Assembly (NCBI GenBank): GCA_033807695.1
Contig: CM066301.1
Coordinates: forward strand, 2,232,001-2,296,000
From: Daedaleopsis sinensis
Lineage: Eukaryota > Basidiomycota > Agaricomycetes > Polyporales > Polyporaceae
Reading direction: 5' to 3'
DNA length: 64,000 nt
Part shown: positions 44,720 through 57,677 of the stretch, in pieces
Layout: every line of letters begins with the position of its first letter
How positions within the stretch are numbered: the stretch's first letter is position 1
Position numbers and translations under genes: made by a program
Notes under the pieces: model-generated
What the model saw: only the letters and a program-made list of their open reading frames with translations
Database searches by the model: none
Told to the model about the DNA's origin: nothing

Positions 44720-46440
44720 ATGATAACACCCAGATTCTCCTGCTCGCAGACTGACACCTCCATCGTCGTGTCGTTATATTGTCCCTCTGTGCGAGTAAGT
44801 TGGCCTCTCTCTCACGCCCTCAGCAGCCCTTTTCGCTGAGAATCTTGTCCTGGAAGTAGGCGTCCGACGTTGAGATCAACGTCGACGAGACGCTCTTCAG
44901 CGTGCACATCAGCCCCTATTTTCTGCGCCTCAACTTTTCGCATTCTATCCTCGAAGACGACGCCTCGAGTGCCGTCTATGACCCGAGCACCGGATATCTG
45001 ACCGTGACGCTCACCAAAGAAGTGCCCGGTCAAGTGTTCAAGGACCTCGACTTGCTCGCCAAACTTCTCGCACCCCGACCGCCCAAGGAGCCTCCGTCGC
45101 AACCGGTGATTGAAGTACTCGAGTCGCACGACGCCCTTCATGATGACGGGACCGACGAGCTGGTTGAGCGGACGCAAGAGCTGACTCTCGAGCAGCAGGA
45201 GATCCTAGAAGGTACGACTTGTCGGCATTCCGCCCGTACAGCTCTCATCCGTTGTCGCAGCCGCCGAAAACGATTGGCAGTTGCCCCAATCAGTGCCAGA
45301 GTCTCTGCCGCAATTGCAGACGAGCGCCGAGCGCCCGTATGGGTTCTTAGACATGCATTCTGGTTACTTCAGGCATGTGGAGCACGCCGAGAACGAAGTC
45401 AACGAATTAGGCGTCGACGCAGAAACGTGCCCACCCGAAGAGCGCCGTCTGCGACGTCTCAAGCACGAGGACGACAAATGGGACGAAGAGCACTACATGC
45501 AAGCTCGCCTCTCACATATCTTTCTTCGCTACCGTAAACTAAGCTCTGTGTTACGTAGGGCTGACTACGCCGATGATGAGTACATCCGCGAACTCATCGC
45601 CTGGCCTCATCCGCACGTCGCATCTGCCGACGAATTCCAATACACCGAGAAGGAGAACCTCACGATGCTGCGCCTGCCCCGAAAAGAATGTGCGCTCATC
45701 TGCCTCTCCCAAACCCTATCTACACGCGAATGCGCTTCTGAACTTCCCGAACAGACCTCGCCACGCCCGCGCAGACTCGCCAGCTCTACCTCACCCTGCT
45801 CACCCTGCTCTTCGCGTACGCGTACGAGACGCGCACGACGCAGCACGACGCGACGCCAGAGAGCGCATGGACCGTCGCCACTCTCACGCCCGCGTTCTCC
45901 GCGCTCGACCCTCCCCCGTATGACCACGAGCTCCCTGCGGCGACGTCTGCGTTTACGGAAGCTGAGCTAGCCGCGACCTTCGCTGCTTCCTACCGGCGCG
46001 CGCTGGCCTTCCCGCTCTATCGCTCCTTTGCGCTCGCAGAACGCTGTCGGGAAGATGTCGCCGGACTGCTTGCGCAGGGCAAGAGGGTCGTGGCGCGGTG
46101 TCTGATCGAGCTCAAGGATATCTTGGACCACCACGATGTGTATTACGTCTATAGCAAGATCTGGGTCGACGACTTCTGCGTCTGGACGGTCGCATACGCC
46201 AGGTGAGCTCCGCAAATCAAATGATGGCCAGCGGGTCAGGCTTAGCTGAGCTCGTTGTATAGTGACGAGGTTCTGGCCGAGATGGCAGACGGCATGCGCA
46301 GACTTATCATGAAGAAGAGGATGATCGGGTGGGATCTCGAGGAGCTAGAAGCCCTGACACGAGGAGAAGCCGGACGCAGCTCGGATAGTGATGATGAATC
46401 CGAAGACGAGATTGAACGCATGCTTCCGGCTCCCTTATGA
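44720..46440 (+). CDS. SHQ1: H/ACA snoRNP assembly chaperone Shq1
   Basis: Shq1 holds dyskerin/Cbf5 before RNA loading. The N-terminal CS domain starts MITPRFSCSQTDTSIVVSLY and continues SVHISPYFLRLNFSHSILED, TGYLTVTLTKEVPGQVF. The Shq1 domain shows AERPYGFLDMHSGYFRHV, ADYADDEYIRELIAWPHP, KENLTMLRLPRKEYLA, LLTLLFAYAYETRTT, AERCREDVAGLLAQGKRVVA and HHDVYYVYSKIWVDDFCVWT. The tail is acidic (SSDSDDESEDEIERMLPAPL). Exons were joined through introns after SVR, ILE, HYM, KEY and AYA. The HYM|ADY intron (45499-45558) is a GC-AG intron with donor GCAAGC, 60 nt, open in all three phases needed to read through. Start chosen by homology to MITPRF. Confidence 0.92.
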
Positions 46441-47799
46441 AGCAGCAGGCAAGAGGACGTCAATATCATTCCCCGCTGCTAGAAGTCGTAGTGGAGCAAA
46501 TATAATCACGCACTCGACCCGAAACGCATTACTTCCTCATCCGAAGCATACTCGCGGTCGAATCCAATCTAGAAGAGTGTTCAGTCATCGGGCTCAACTA
46601 TGCTACCCAGCCTACCGGTGCTGCACCATGTGCACTCATACGTACAGTGAAAGATTGTACTATCATACTGATTCATCTTGCCAATTAGATGAACTAGGCC
46701 GCGAAGAGTCCGTGCAATTTGCAAGAACCTCTAGCCAGTCTCGGTAGTTGCACGATATATGGGAAACGTTTGAACTCAATTTTCAAAGACGCACAACTGG
46801 TGAGACTGTCTACTACTTACCGCGGGCTGGATGGATAACCTTGGGCATGCGTAGAGATACGATAAGTAACACCGGGCATGGTATGTCGTCCGTGCGACCA
46901 AATCCCCGACTGGCCACGGGGGCGAAGTAAAACCGAACATTTGAGCTAGACCGATAAGTGTACGCTTATGGTTTGAAGTCAGCCTCATGGGAGCCCGAAA
47001 GCAGTGGATCCAGCAGTTATGGCAGCGCGCCCTCCCTCTTTGTCCACGGCCCCCAGCCAGGAAGCGGAAGATAGACACGTGCCGCGCCTCCCCGCTTCTC
47101 TTCCCTCGCGAGGGGCCGCCTCGCAGCACGATTCCAAGCCTCTCGAGAGAACGTGGCCCCCGAGCACGCGGGCCGAGTGCGCGTTCTCCCCGAGCACCCC
47201 TCGCTCGGTACGTCCCCGGGGCCCGTCCCGTCCCCGAAATGTCGCGTATTGTCCGCAGACGCTGCGCGTGGCCGGCCACGCTCTCGCAGTGATTGACTTC
47301 GAGCTCGCGGGTGGGCTTCCAGGCGGAGGCTGTTGGATGGCCCGGCTTGGCACGGACCCAGTTATCAGAACTTGGATGGATGAACAGAGGAAGGTGGGTG
47401 TGAGCTCGAGTCTGCGCACGTCAGTACATATCACGGTCCGCGCTGGATCGTCAGCGCCTGTTTTGAAGGCGAGCATGTAGGAAGCCGTGCGCTGCGGCCT
47501 CGGGACTGGCTAACCGGCCGCCTGATTGTGTTGGTGGCTTCTGCAGCTGTCTGAGACACAAACAGAACCTTCGAAGCGTATTGCGGTCTTCGCAGACGCT
47601 ATCGCGGAGAAACAACTGGGATGAAAATGCAAACTTTATGAGTTATTGTGCGTGATAGCGTCAATTGTGCGAGGCTTACATTTACACTTGCGATACTTAC
47701 TCTCAGTACAGAACCATCAAGAATTCTTGCCTCAAGTGATCGCCTACTCGGAAGTCCACTGTGAATCGCAGCAGTCAAAAATGTACACACCAGGTCAGT

Positions 47800-47831
47800 G
47801 TGTTTCCTTCAAAGGGTGTTTCCTTCAAAGG
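47800..47831. repeat. Perfect 16-bp tandem duplication
   Basis: GTGTTTCCTTCAAAGG occurs twice, back to back, in the gene-poor region. Nothing suggests a function. Confidence 0.85.
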
Positions 47832-49544
47832 TATCACTAGTCACTTATGCAACGAAATGGATAGGATGAGGATGCGACGAAGTGGCTCGATGCGGATAAG
47901 CCGACCGCACTAGTTATTGCAGCGCGCGGCAAAAGAAGCACTCAAGAGAGTTCATGATGACTGATATGTTTCTCGGCGTTGGTGCCGCCGCCATTCGGAG
48001 GAACACATCGATGCGGAAGGCGAGAAGCTGGACTTGTACTCTTTGGGCTGGTATTCTGGTTCCCGGAAAATGATGGAGCCTTCGGGACCGCAATGCCGTA
48101 AGGTTGCTCCAGCTTCACAGGCGGGTTCGCCGCCGCAACGTCGACACTAGACAGCATAAGCTGCACATCGCCGGTTCAGTTTGGGTAAGTGGCTCCTCGG
48201 TCACCAATCACTATGGCTATGTCCTAAGGTGTTCTCCCAGTACCGACATCATTGACGAAGATAAGACATCACTAGCCGTCGTTTTCAAATTCAAAGTCGT
48301 TCGACCACGAGTGTTCCTCCTCACAACACCCGTGAAACGTCTCAGACATGGACGGTGGTCTCCGTAGCTCACCAAGTAAAAAAGATGACATATGAAGCCG
48401 CAGTCTCGTGGTAGAACCATTCACGGGGCCATATGAGGCAACTGCCAGTGAGACTCTGATTGGTTAGCCAGCAAGTCTCCTTGGGGCACATATCGAGACC
48501 TATCCTAACCTATCAACGCCAAGCACCATCTCCCGCCAGAGTCCAGACTAGTGGTCGCATTCTGACAGCACGCCATCCTCCCTCCACCAGCTTCCAGAGT
48601 TCCATTTTGAAGACGACATACCCGGGCCGCGAAGCGCGAAGGGTGCAATGTCTTCTGACTACTGATCATCCGTCTTTGTCAACGGCTCGAGCGTCGCACA
48701 GCGGGTAAGTCATTAAGTACATAATCTAAGTACATATTCGCTAACCATCATCGTTGTCGCTGTCAATTTGTCAAGCTTTGCTCATCTGTCCATCTCATCG
48801 CATCTCCATCTCTCCGCCTCTCTCCGCTCGTGGCATGCCGCATGTGTCATCGGTACCGGCCGCGTGGGAGTACGCACGCTACCCCGGTCTTGGCTAAGTT
48901 GGCTTGGCCACGCACTGGTCGGCATCGCCGCCGCCGCACTCCGTCTGGACTCTGCACACAACCGTTGCAAGTTTGTCAGCCACACCACTATTACGAGCAA
49001 TTGACGAGGCTAATCGTCACTGCGAACCTCATGTACGTCCTTCGCAGGAGCGGAAGCTATCCATCATGACCGAGTTTCCAAGAACTCCTCACGTATCCAT
49101 TAAGCTTTCAAGGCTCACTTGGAAGCCTTGCGATGAGCTTACAGTCCATCGACTCTTTATTTAGAATGATCAAGCCAAGTAACCGAGGCTACTTCTATAT
49201 CCGCAGGTCGTCTATCGACGCTTGCTAGCGTTCATCGGGGACCCGGGACACGAACAGCACAAGACGCACGGAGCGCGTGGTCTGCCTCGGGGCAGCACTT
49301 CCCAGCATCCGAACATCTCGAACGTTGCAACTCGCCCGCTCAATCAACGCTGCAGGCGCACCGGTCTCGCTCCATAGCGACGGGGGTCGCTCCGAGTCCG
49401 ACCGTCAAATTTTTCGCATCGCATGTTGTCACCGCTGACGATGTCTGCAGTCCGTGTCCGACGTCCGTGTCGTTGCCCTCTTAAACTTCTCTTCCTCGTG
49501 ACTATTTTCCGGGAAGCCAGGCTGGACCGTTCTCTTCCATGACT

Positions 49545-49577
49545 CGTCCCCGTCCCCGTCCCCGTCCCCGTCCCCGA
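49545..49577. repeat. CCCCGT hexanucleotide microsatellite
   Basis: Five perfect CCCCGT units on the plus strand, flanked by a degenerate copy (CCCCGACCC). This is the reverse complement of the GGGGAC array in the SRR1-like intron at about 11.7 kb. Confidence 0.85.
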
Positions 49578-51439
49578 CCCACACGCATGCCCACATTCCG
49601 CCCACCCGCGTGTGCAGCCGCAGGCGTGCTGTTCCGCAGTCCTTGCAAGGCAATCGGGCGAGACGCTCCCAGTCCTGCAGTGCTTCTCAGTAATATTAAC
49701 TCAGACCGACAATTATCACAAACAGCACGCGTCCGCCGTCGACGCGAGCCGCTGTTCAGATTTCTTGTTCCATGTCGCTAAGTAGCAGCCGGTGGATCCT
49801 TCGCGCGCGCGCGAGCCCGAGCCCGAGATCGCAGATCCCCGACGGAGGGAGACCAAAACGCAACAGAACGCAACGAGACAAGCCTGCCGGTGCCCAGCCC
49901 CACGCACACGGAGAGCCCAACGGGCCAAGTTCCAACAGCCATCACCCGGCGTTTCCCGCCGCGATCGCGATCGCGCGGCCGACCCGCACAATCGGAAGGT
50001 TTCCGCGAAGCTCGAGCACGACGCGCCCACGCCCGAACGGGACTAGCCCCGGCAGCGCGCGCGTCGCTGCTATGCGCATCGCGCTAAGTGCTTATGTACT
50101 TTTGGTGCCGGCCCCCGGCTCTCGTGCGTGCTGCTGGTGCTGGTGTCGTCGGCACGGCTGGGATGGCACCTTCATTGATTCGAGCAGGTGCACGGGTGCG
50201 GACGGGTGCAGGTAATGATGGTTCTTGGAGCTAGTGCTGGAGCGCGGCGCGGGCTGTGATGTGCGCGCGGCGCGGAGGCCCATGGAAGTTGGGACTGGCA
50301 CTGGCACTGGGAGGGCTAGACCGCAGAACGCGCCCCGTCGTCGCGACAATTCACAATTCACGGAAAAGATTCAAGACGCGGTCGCCGGGAGAGCGACGAA
50401 CAGGCGCGAGAAGCACGACGTCGGCGGCGACGCGCTCGGGAATTTGTCAGTCGAGGACGCGTCGCCGTTGGAGATGCGCGCGCCGTGACTCCGAGGTGGT
50501 TGCGACTTCGCGGCCATGCGCGCTACCCAGTATCGATCGCATCGCCCGCGCCGTCAACGCGTCATCCCCGGTGCGGCGATGCGGGGCGAACACGGGCAGG
50601 ATAGGCAGGGCATCTACCGCTGCACGTCGTCTTCGGAATCGCAGCTCGGTCGGGTATACGCTGTCCGAAGCGTGATCTGTAAAAAGGTGGAGGAATAAGT
50701 GCTGTAATTGCACCCGGGGGTAGTGCTGGAGGATAAGTACATGTGCGGGAGGCCGCGTGCTGCGTGCCCACTCATAGTCATACCCGCTCGCAGAGAATTG
50801 GGGTGCGATGGTCGATTATGGACAGATGGATGAAACACGCACGCGCTACGAATGCATGGAATCCGGATATCTGTGTCACAGCCTGTCACAGCCCTGCGCG
50901 TTGGCAGCGGAGCAGTGGAGAATGATGTGCAGCTGCTGGGCCGCGGGGCCCAGCGAACGCGAACGGGACATTAATATTACTATCGACATCGATGGCGAGG
51001 CTATTAAGGTATCGCGATGTGTGTGCGTGCGTATGTGTAGGATCGTGAATGTGTGTGCGTGTGCCGGGGTCGAGTCCGCGGCTAACGAGATGCATGGGCA
51101 TGAACCGAAATGGAGACTGTGATGCAGAGGGAACCGGTCCAGACTATATGCAGATGTGCGAGAACGACGAATGCGACAACATGAACGATGATCGACCAGA
51201 AGGAAAGCGACGGGGACCGACCCCGAGAGATAGCACGCACTAGAAGGCGGCTGAACAGAAAACAAGCCGAAGCCGCGTCCGAGTCCGGAAGGGCATAGAC
51301 CGTCGCCTGGTGCAGTGGCAGAGACGCAGGGTCGGAGGCGACGCGCATGCTGGGGAGGCGACGATTGGCTTGCTGGAGCGCTCGGAAGCGTCGGGGGATG
51401 CTGGGAAGGACGAACCCTGGATTCGAGCGCGGCCGTGTG

Positions 51440-53637
51440 TCACCCGCCAGTCCGCTTGCGCGTCATGCCCAGCAGCCCGAGCATGCTCGCGCTGCTCCGG
51501 CGCGACTGCTGCTCGATGCGCTCGAGCTCCGCCTCCCACGCGCGCACCTCGTCGACCTCCAGCTCCAGATTCAGCCCGAGCCCGGCGGTCTTCATGCTCT
51601 GCCGCCTCTCCTGCTCGTCCTCCCGCCCCAGATCCTCGACGTCTCGCCCCCGCTTCCCATCCCCGCCGCGTGCTCGGGACTTGCCCCGAACTTTGTCCAT
51701 CGCGTTCATCATGCTCTCCCCGAGGCCAGACTCCCGAGACTTCCCTTTCGAAGACGAATGGCTGTGCGAACTATTCGCGCTCGACCGGCTTGACGTTGGC
51801 GGGTCGGGTTCGGAGGGCAGAGTGGCGACCGCGATCGCGCCGAACGTAAAATTCGCCTTATCACTCGGCCCGGCGGACGTATGCGGCCTCCGGGGAGCCT
51901 TCTTGCGCGGCTTGTTACTCGAACCCGACGAAGCCTTGCGGTGCTCGCCGTTCTCGCTCGAATGCGCAGGTGTCTGGGGAGGGGAAGGCAGACCATGCCC
52001 GTTGGGCTTCCCATGAGCGTCCTCCGCATTAGGACCATCCTCACCGCGCCTTCTCCACGGACTCTTCGACTTGCTTCGTTGGGAGAGTTCCTTCTGCTCT
52101 GTCCACTTGTCCATCGCAACTCGCCGATCCGCCTCGTTTGTCGGTACGATTGTGAGCTCCTTGGGCTCGAGCTCGAGAGTGTCCGCGCCGCCAGGCCCAA
52201 AGACAACGACCCTCGTCCGAACAAAGAAACGTACCGTGGCGAAGTCGCTGTGCATCGTCTCCCCGATTGCCCAACGATGTGCGCCGCGAGCATCTGGCCA
52301 CTGCAGTGTCATAGTCTTGAACCAGAGTCCCGAAGAGTCACGGTCAAAGGAGCTGACTTCAGCGGAGACAATAGAGGCAGTGATTGTCTTCATGGGCGAG
52401 TCTGAGGAAGGTGAGGGGGCGATACGAGGCGAGATAGACAGCGAAGACGAGGGGGATGGAGGGGGCATAGATGGTGACAATACGCGAGGAATGGGAATGG
52501 GAGAAGAAGCACCGTTGGAGCTTGGTGGCGAGAGTAGTGCCATGGTGGAGGAGTAGCTAGCACTGCTGATCACGGAATCGAACGTCGTTTGGCTGGGACT
52601 TAGGTGGGACTCGTATGGAGAGTGAGGATGGGACGAGAATCCGGAATGCCCAGAACCAGAAGCAAACTGAGCAGTGGTCGGTGTGCGTGCATCATCTTCA
52701 GAGTGTGAAGAGGGAGTCGGGGAAGCAGGCGAGAAAGTCGCAACCGGGGAGGCAGAAGCAGCATTAACATGATTGATGCCTGTCGTGACCAATGGTGTAG
52801 GAACAGCGGGAGCGTGATGGAGTTCAATCCGACGCTCGACCGAGACTGTCGCGCTTCGGACGGTGACCCCCTGGTCCTGTGGCTGGAGAAGGAGGGTCGC
52901 ATATATGAGGTCAGAGGGCCCTACCGGGGGTGTAGGAGTGCACACGTTGTAACGCAGCACGGGTGCACGAGGTTTGCTTGTCTGATGGATGAGAGTGTGT
53001 TGGGACGCGAAGTGTTTCGGTTGTATTGACGGGGGAAGATCGTAGCGTAGAAGGGCGAGGTCGTAATAGCGAACAATGCGGGAGCCGACACTGGGAATGG
53101 GTACATGGTCGAGGACTTGAGAGACACGGGTGAGAAGAAGTTATTACGATGATCGTGGCAGATGGCAGATGGGGGCAGCAAGCGGGGCAGAGAACGTGAT
53201 GACTTACTGGCTTCTAAACGCCAGAAGACGCGGTAATCTTGGTAGTTGGCGGTGCTGAAGCCGAGGGTGCGTTTTGGAAGGGTGATTTTGAACGGGAACT
53301 CGAGCTCGCCTACGTCGGCATAGTCTTTGTCTTGGGGCTTGACCCAGAGGACGTCGGTGTGGTCTACGACAAGGGCGGAGCGAAAGGAGCGAGAGCGGGT
53401 GAGGCGGGATTGGTAGCAGCGGACGGAGATGGAGATAGACTTTGCAAGGATTGGACGGGCATCTTCGTCGAACTTGGTGCGCACGACTGCGAACAAAGGT
53501 GAGCTGCGGGTCGGGGGTCGGGGGAGGGCACACATACCGCCTTCGACGCGGACGGGGGTGAGGCCGAGGTAGCCCTGGTGGGGGAAGAAGCGGTTCCCGG
53601 AGTTGCCCCGCGTTGTGGAGACGACGAGGTGGACCAT
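51440..53637 (-). CDS. Arrestin-like (ART family) protein
   Basis: Three exons; the last runs 53115-51440. The start is MVHLVVSTTRGNSGNRFFPH. The arrestin N-like sandwich reads SISISVRCYQSRLTRSRSFR, ADVGELEFPFKITLPKRTLG and NYQDYRVFWRLEA. The C-like half reads GSRIVRYYDLALLRYDLPPS, then DLIYATLLLQPQDQGVTVRS and SVERRIEL. A disordered Ser/Pro insertion of about 150 residues separates this from a further beta segment (ASIVSAEVSSFDRDSSGLWF). The tail is long, Ser/Lys/Arg-rich and charged, ending SASMLGLLGMTRKRTGG. Fungal arrestin-like proteins recruit Rsp5-type ubiquitin ligases to plasma-membrane transporters. I did not see a clear PPxY motif, so the adaptor role is inferred from fold only. Length is about 690 aa. 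Confidence 0.75.
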
Positions 53638-53928
53638 GGGGAGGAGGGAGGAGGACGAGAAGAGGCCGGCGAAGATATAAGTACGCGAACATTGGCTGAT
53701 CCTTCCAACCAGCCCAAAGCCCGCCAAAGAATAGAATTCCGTCCTCCTTCTTCGTTTCCCCATTACTTATTTATTTATTTCCCCGATCACCCTGCCTTCC
53801 CTTTTCGGGGTTCTTCCATGATTTCCATCCGACGCTTCTCCCACCCCGAGAACAGCCGCCCGACCTCTCTCCGTCACCCGCCACGACGAGCTCAGCCAGT
53901 CTGACGACCCCCGCCGTCGTCGCCCGCC

Positions 53929-56031
53929 ATGCCCTCCTCCCTCTATGTCCCCATTCTCATAGCCGGCATGCTCATCACCGTCAGTGCCGCCCTTTTTCCC
54001 CTCCTCTCCGCCGTTCTAATACCTCCCTAGGGCTCCAGCAACTCCCTCTGGAGCAAGTGGCAGGTGCATCGAGTTTAGCATGCGCATATATGCAGCCGTA
54101 TTCATCTCCTGTGCCACAGGATATGCAATGCGTGGAGAATTGCGAGGACAAGAACCCTGCAAACCATGTCCTCTATGAGCAACCAGTGTGGCAGACGCTC
54201 CAGATGTTCCGTGCGTGTGTCCCATACCGTGTGCATCCACCCCACTTATCCCGTGTCACCGTCCGCACTAGTCGGAGAGATGCTCTGTATGTCCATTCCG
54301 TCGACTATCCCACATCTCGTCAGTACGTGTTAACACGTGGACCCGCCAGGCTTCCTCCCTGTCATCTACTCCTGGGTGCGCGCCAAGCAGCAAACTCAAC
54401 CGCTACGCCTCCCTTCCGCTTCCGAAGAGGAGCCTGCCGCCGGCGCAAAGGCTGAAGTCTCACAGACTCGCCTCCATGGCTGGAAACTTCTCCTGCTCTG
54501 GTTCCCGGCGGCTTGCGATCTCACCGGCACGACAGTGCGTCTCCCGCTTGACCTTAACCGTTTGCTTCTTCTCATGATGTGTCTTTGGTAACAATGCGGC
54601 TATACAGTTGATGAACGTCGGTCTGCTGTATACTCCGGTCTCGATCTATCAGATGACCCGCGGTGCTCTCGTGCTCTTTGTCGGCGTTCTCTCTGTCATC
54701 TTCCTCCGTAGACGTCTTTGGCTTTACCAGTTGAGTGCTCCTCTGTCTCTCAGCCATTATCCTCGATACAGCATGTCCAAATGTCGGTGTGCTTTCGTGT
54801 AGAACCTTGGCTGACTCTTGTTCCCAAGATGGATCTCCCTTATTACGGTAATGGCAGGTGTCTCCCTCGTCGGTCTCAGCGGCTCCATGGTCAAGGACGC
54901 CGTCAAGGAACCTAGCCTGAACGCATTGGACGACCTGCCGCTACCCGAACCCGTCGAAGAGCCAGAAGTTACCAAGGTTCTCGTCGGTGCGTCTAATAAT
55001 CAACGCGCAGTCCGCTTCGATGTCATCTGACTGCGCACCATAGGCGTGTTCTTCATACTGTTCGCTCAAATCTTGTACGTCTTACCCTCAGTCGTATCCG
55101 CGATTGTCCATGCCGCCACGAGCTATCGACTGTATGGAACGTGCTTTCTGCTGACACTTGACTTTGCCCAGCACGGCTACCCAATTCGTGGTCGAAGGTC
55201 AGTTATCTTGCCGCAGCATACGCAACCCTGAGCACTGCTGATATGTTCGCACGCTGCGCGCACAGAAAAGATCATGTCCCGTTACTCAGTTGCTCCGTTG
55301 GTAGCCGTTGGATTCGAAGGCCTGTTCGGCGCGCTGAGCATCGTGCTCGCGATGCCTCTTCTTGCGCGCTACGCGTCTGTTTCGCCATTCTTTGACCTTC
55401 CACGCGGATGGCACCAAATGATTGACACCCCATCGGTCCTCTACTCCGGCCTCGTCATCGCGGTTTCGATATCGCTGTTCAACTTCTTCGGACTCAGTGT
55501 GACCCGGCACGTCAGTGCCACCGCTCGCAGCTTGACAGATACTTGCAGGACTCTAAGCATCTGGATCATCAGCTTGGGTCTGGGCTGGGAAGTCCTGGTG
55601 TGGCCCATTTCTCTGCTACAAGTTGGCGGTTTCGGACTGCTTGTGTAAGTCTCATACGTGTTCTTGATGACCTCGCATGCATAATCACTGACACCGGCGG
55701 GCGCTGACTTGGTAGATACGGCACGGTAAGGACATTCTCGCGCCTCCGTAACTTATGATGCGCCAGTGCTGACGGTTTCCCACAGTTCCTCTTTAACCAC
55801 CTTGTCACTCCCCCGCGCTTCCTCCGCCCTGCTTCTGAGCGGGCCGCTGCGGCGCCGATGGAAGACGAAGGCGAGACACAGACCCTGCTTGCCGAAGAGG
55901 CGCTCGACGAAACCGCAGCCCTTCCCTCGGACCTGGGACGCAGTGGCTTTGACGTTGTGCCGCCGGAGGACTTGCCAGCACACGCGCATGGGCGCGCGAC
56001 CCATGCTGCTGAGAACGACAGCAGGGTCTGA
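53929..56031 (+). CDS. SLC35F6-like transporter (drug/metabolite transporter superfamily)
   Basis: The protein matches SLC35F6 in order and motifs: PILIAGMLITGSSNSLWSKW, QPVWQTLQMFLGEMLCFLPV, LLLWFPAACDLTGTTLMNVG, SIYQMTRGALVLFVGVLSVI, WISLITVMAGVSLVGLSGSM, FFILFAQI, TQFVVEEKIM, GFEGLFGALSIVLAMPLLAR, FFGLSVTRHVSATARSLTDT and IISLGLGWEVLVWP. About nine or ten hydrophobic helices are visible. The C-terminus is long and acidic (MEDEGETQTLLAEEALDETA). A 15-nt microexon (54272-54286) is needed to restore the conserved GEMLC segment. Human SLC35F6 sits in lysosomal/mitochondrial membranes; the substrate is unknown. It is divergently arranged with the arrestin-like gene (291 bp between starts). Confidence 0.85.
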
Positions 56032-57677
56032 GTTCGATGGATTGCACGTCGCCCTTCCCAAGGCTGGGACAGATGCTCCGGCTGGGAATCGCAGGCTGCA
56101 TCGTGGCCTGTCAAGGCTGTACATCCCTCCTTTCTTCCTGGCCTACGTGGGATATCTACCTGTTTGGACTCATGGATATTGTACCATATAGTTTGTCATG
56201 CTACACCTCCTACGTGTTCCGTAATCTGTGCTAACGTCGCACGCCGCCTGTGCCCGTGCGCAGGCGTGAACTGTCTGCGGTCGCATCCTGTATATGTGAT
56301 TTATCCGTCGACAACGGTTCAGCCACTTATCGTGTGGATTGCTAGCTAGTCACCGCCGCCGATCAGAACATTCCACCCCACCGAATTTGAAGGTGGTGCG
56401 AGGAGCTGGTACGAGAGACACCAACGTTAGTCTCGGTCAGTCTCCATCAGTTCTGGAAAAAACCAAACTTCACATCGCCCGTGGCGTATCTCTCGTCATG
56501 ATCTCGCCCATGCCAACGATCCGTGCAGCTTGATTACCGGCGCACGCCGCGCAGGGAGCCCGAAGTCGGGGCCCGGGGCTTGCCAACTGGGAGGCTCGGA
56601 TGCTCGCGTACCCGGTGCAGCTCGAAGACAGCGCCGCCGTTGCCGGGCTCCTCCTGCCTTCAAATGCCATGATCGTTGTACGGCGTGCTCGAAATCGTGG
56701 CACGGACGCGGACGCGGAGCGAAGCGTGCCAAGCCTCAGGCGCTGTCCATCATGCAGTCGACGTCGGTGGCGCAGTACGGTGGACATTGGAATGGTCTTC
56801 TTCGCGGGGAAGCGGGGGCGATCGAGGTGCGCGGCGTCATGCATGATGCATGATGCATGATGGGTTTGGGCGACTCGGAGGTGCAAGAGAGCTTGGCTTG
56901 TGGCAAGAACGGCGATAAGTCTTAGCTAGCGCCATTCGAGGAACTTTGTGTACTTACTAGTAAGTAGCCGGCTAAGACATGCAAGCCGTAATGCACTAGA
57001 AGCGCATGAACCGTGCATGTGACAAGACCTGTTGCAATTGAGCAACGCACGACGGTTGATCAGATTGACCGATGTGCGAGTATCGTCGGGCGCGGTATTG
57101 TTTCAGCTGCAGAGACTTCCGATATTTACTAGCTCGAATAGGCATCCTGTGTTGCTACAAACTTACCATCTCATCTACTGTTCTCAGTCTACATGTTCTG
57201 GCCTTGAAGCTTGAGCCCGGGAATATTCTACCAGTACATATGATGATGAGCTCCACAGTGCATGGCACACTGTCGGAAATCATCGATGTCGACGACCATT
57301 CGCTCGTGACAATACTCACCCGCCGTCTCGAAAGTGGCGGACGCACGATATTAACGAGATCGTGAGCAGTAACCATGGGTAGCAGTCGTTGTACACTACT
57401 ACATAACCTTGTGAGATTAATAGTACCTGAATCGTAGTACTACTACTTACTGCATTGCACGTTGGAGGTGAGCAGGCGCCCGTGGCATTCCCTGCCCGCC
57501 TGCGCGGCTGGCCACGTGTGCTCTCCACACCACAAGGTTCTGTCTCTTGTCAGTGTCACTTCTTCTGTGATCGAGGACTCCACAACACTCTCGATCTATC
57601 TACTGACCGCTGAGTCGCATTAGCGTGTTCAAGAGCCTCCTCGTATTCACAGCTCTACGCTTCAGAACACTTTCATG
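56032..57677. other. Intergenic region between the SLC35F6-like gene and tRNA-Asn
   Basis: No supported gene. A short tandem repeat of GCATGAT (three units) lies at 56841-56861. A CpG-rich island with overlapping Arg/Ala ORFs runs from about 56530 to 56880, and the remainder is less GC-rich. Confidence 0.4.

Larger units (their letters stand above)
46441..51439. other. 5-kb gene-poor region between SHQ1 and the arrestin-like gene
   Basis: I find no gene I can support. The left part (46.4-48.8 kb) is less GC-rich and contains a perfect 16-bp tandem duplication (47800-47831). The right part (49.2-51.3 kb) is very GC-rich, with a CCCCGT microsatellite at 49545-49577 and many Arg/Ala/Pro ORFs. 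Complementary ORFs of about 160 codons at 46985-47480 are open on both strands, which points to composition rather than coding. Confidence 0.4.

Noticed and set aside
46985..47480. ORFs of about 160 codons open on both strands
   Set aside because: Simultaneous openness of complementary frames, low-complexity composition and no splice or domain support.
48272..48349. 25-codon minus-strand ORF starting MSETFHGCCEEE, considered as a small peptide or pheromone precursor
   Set aside because: Too short, no CaaX end, no splice extension and no supporting context.
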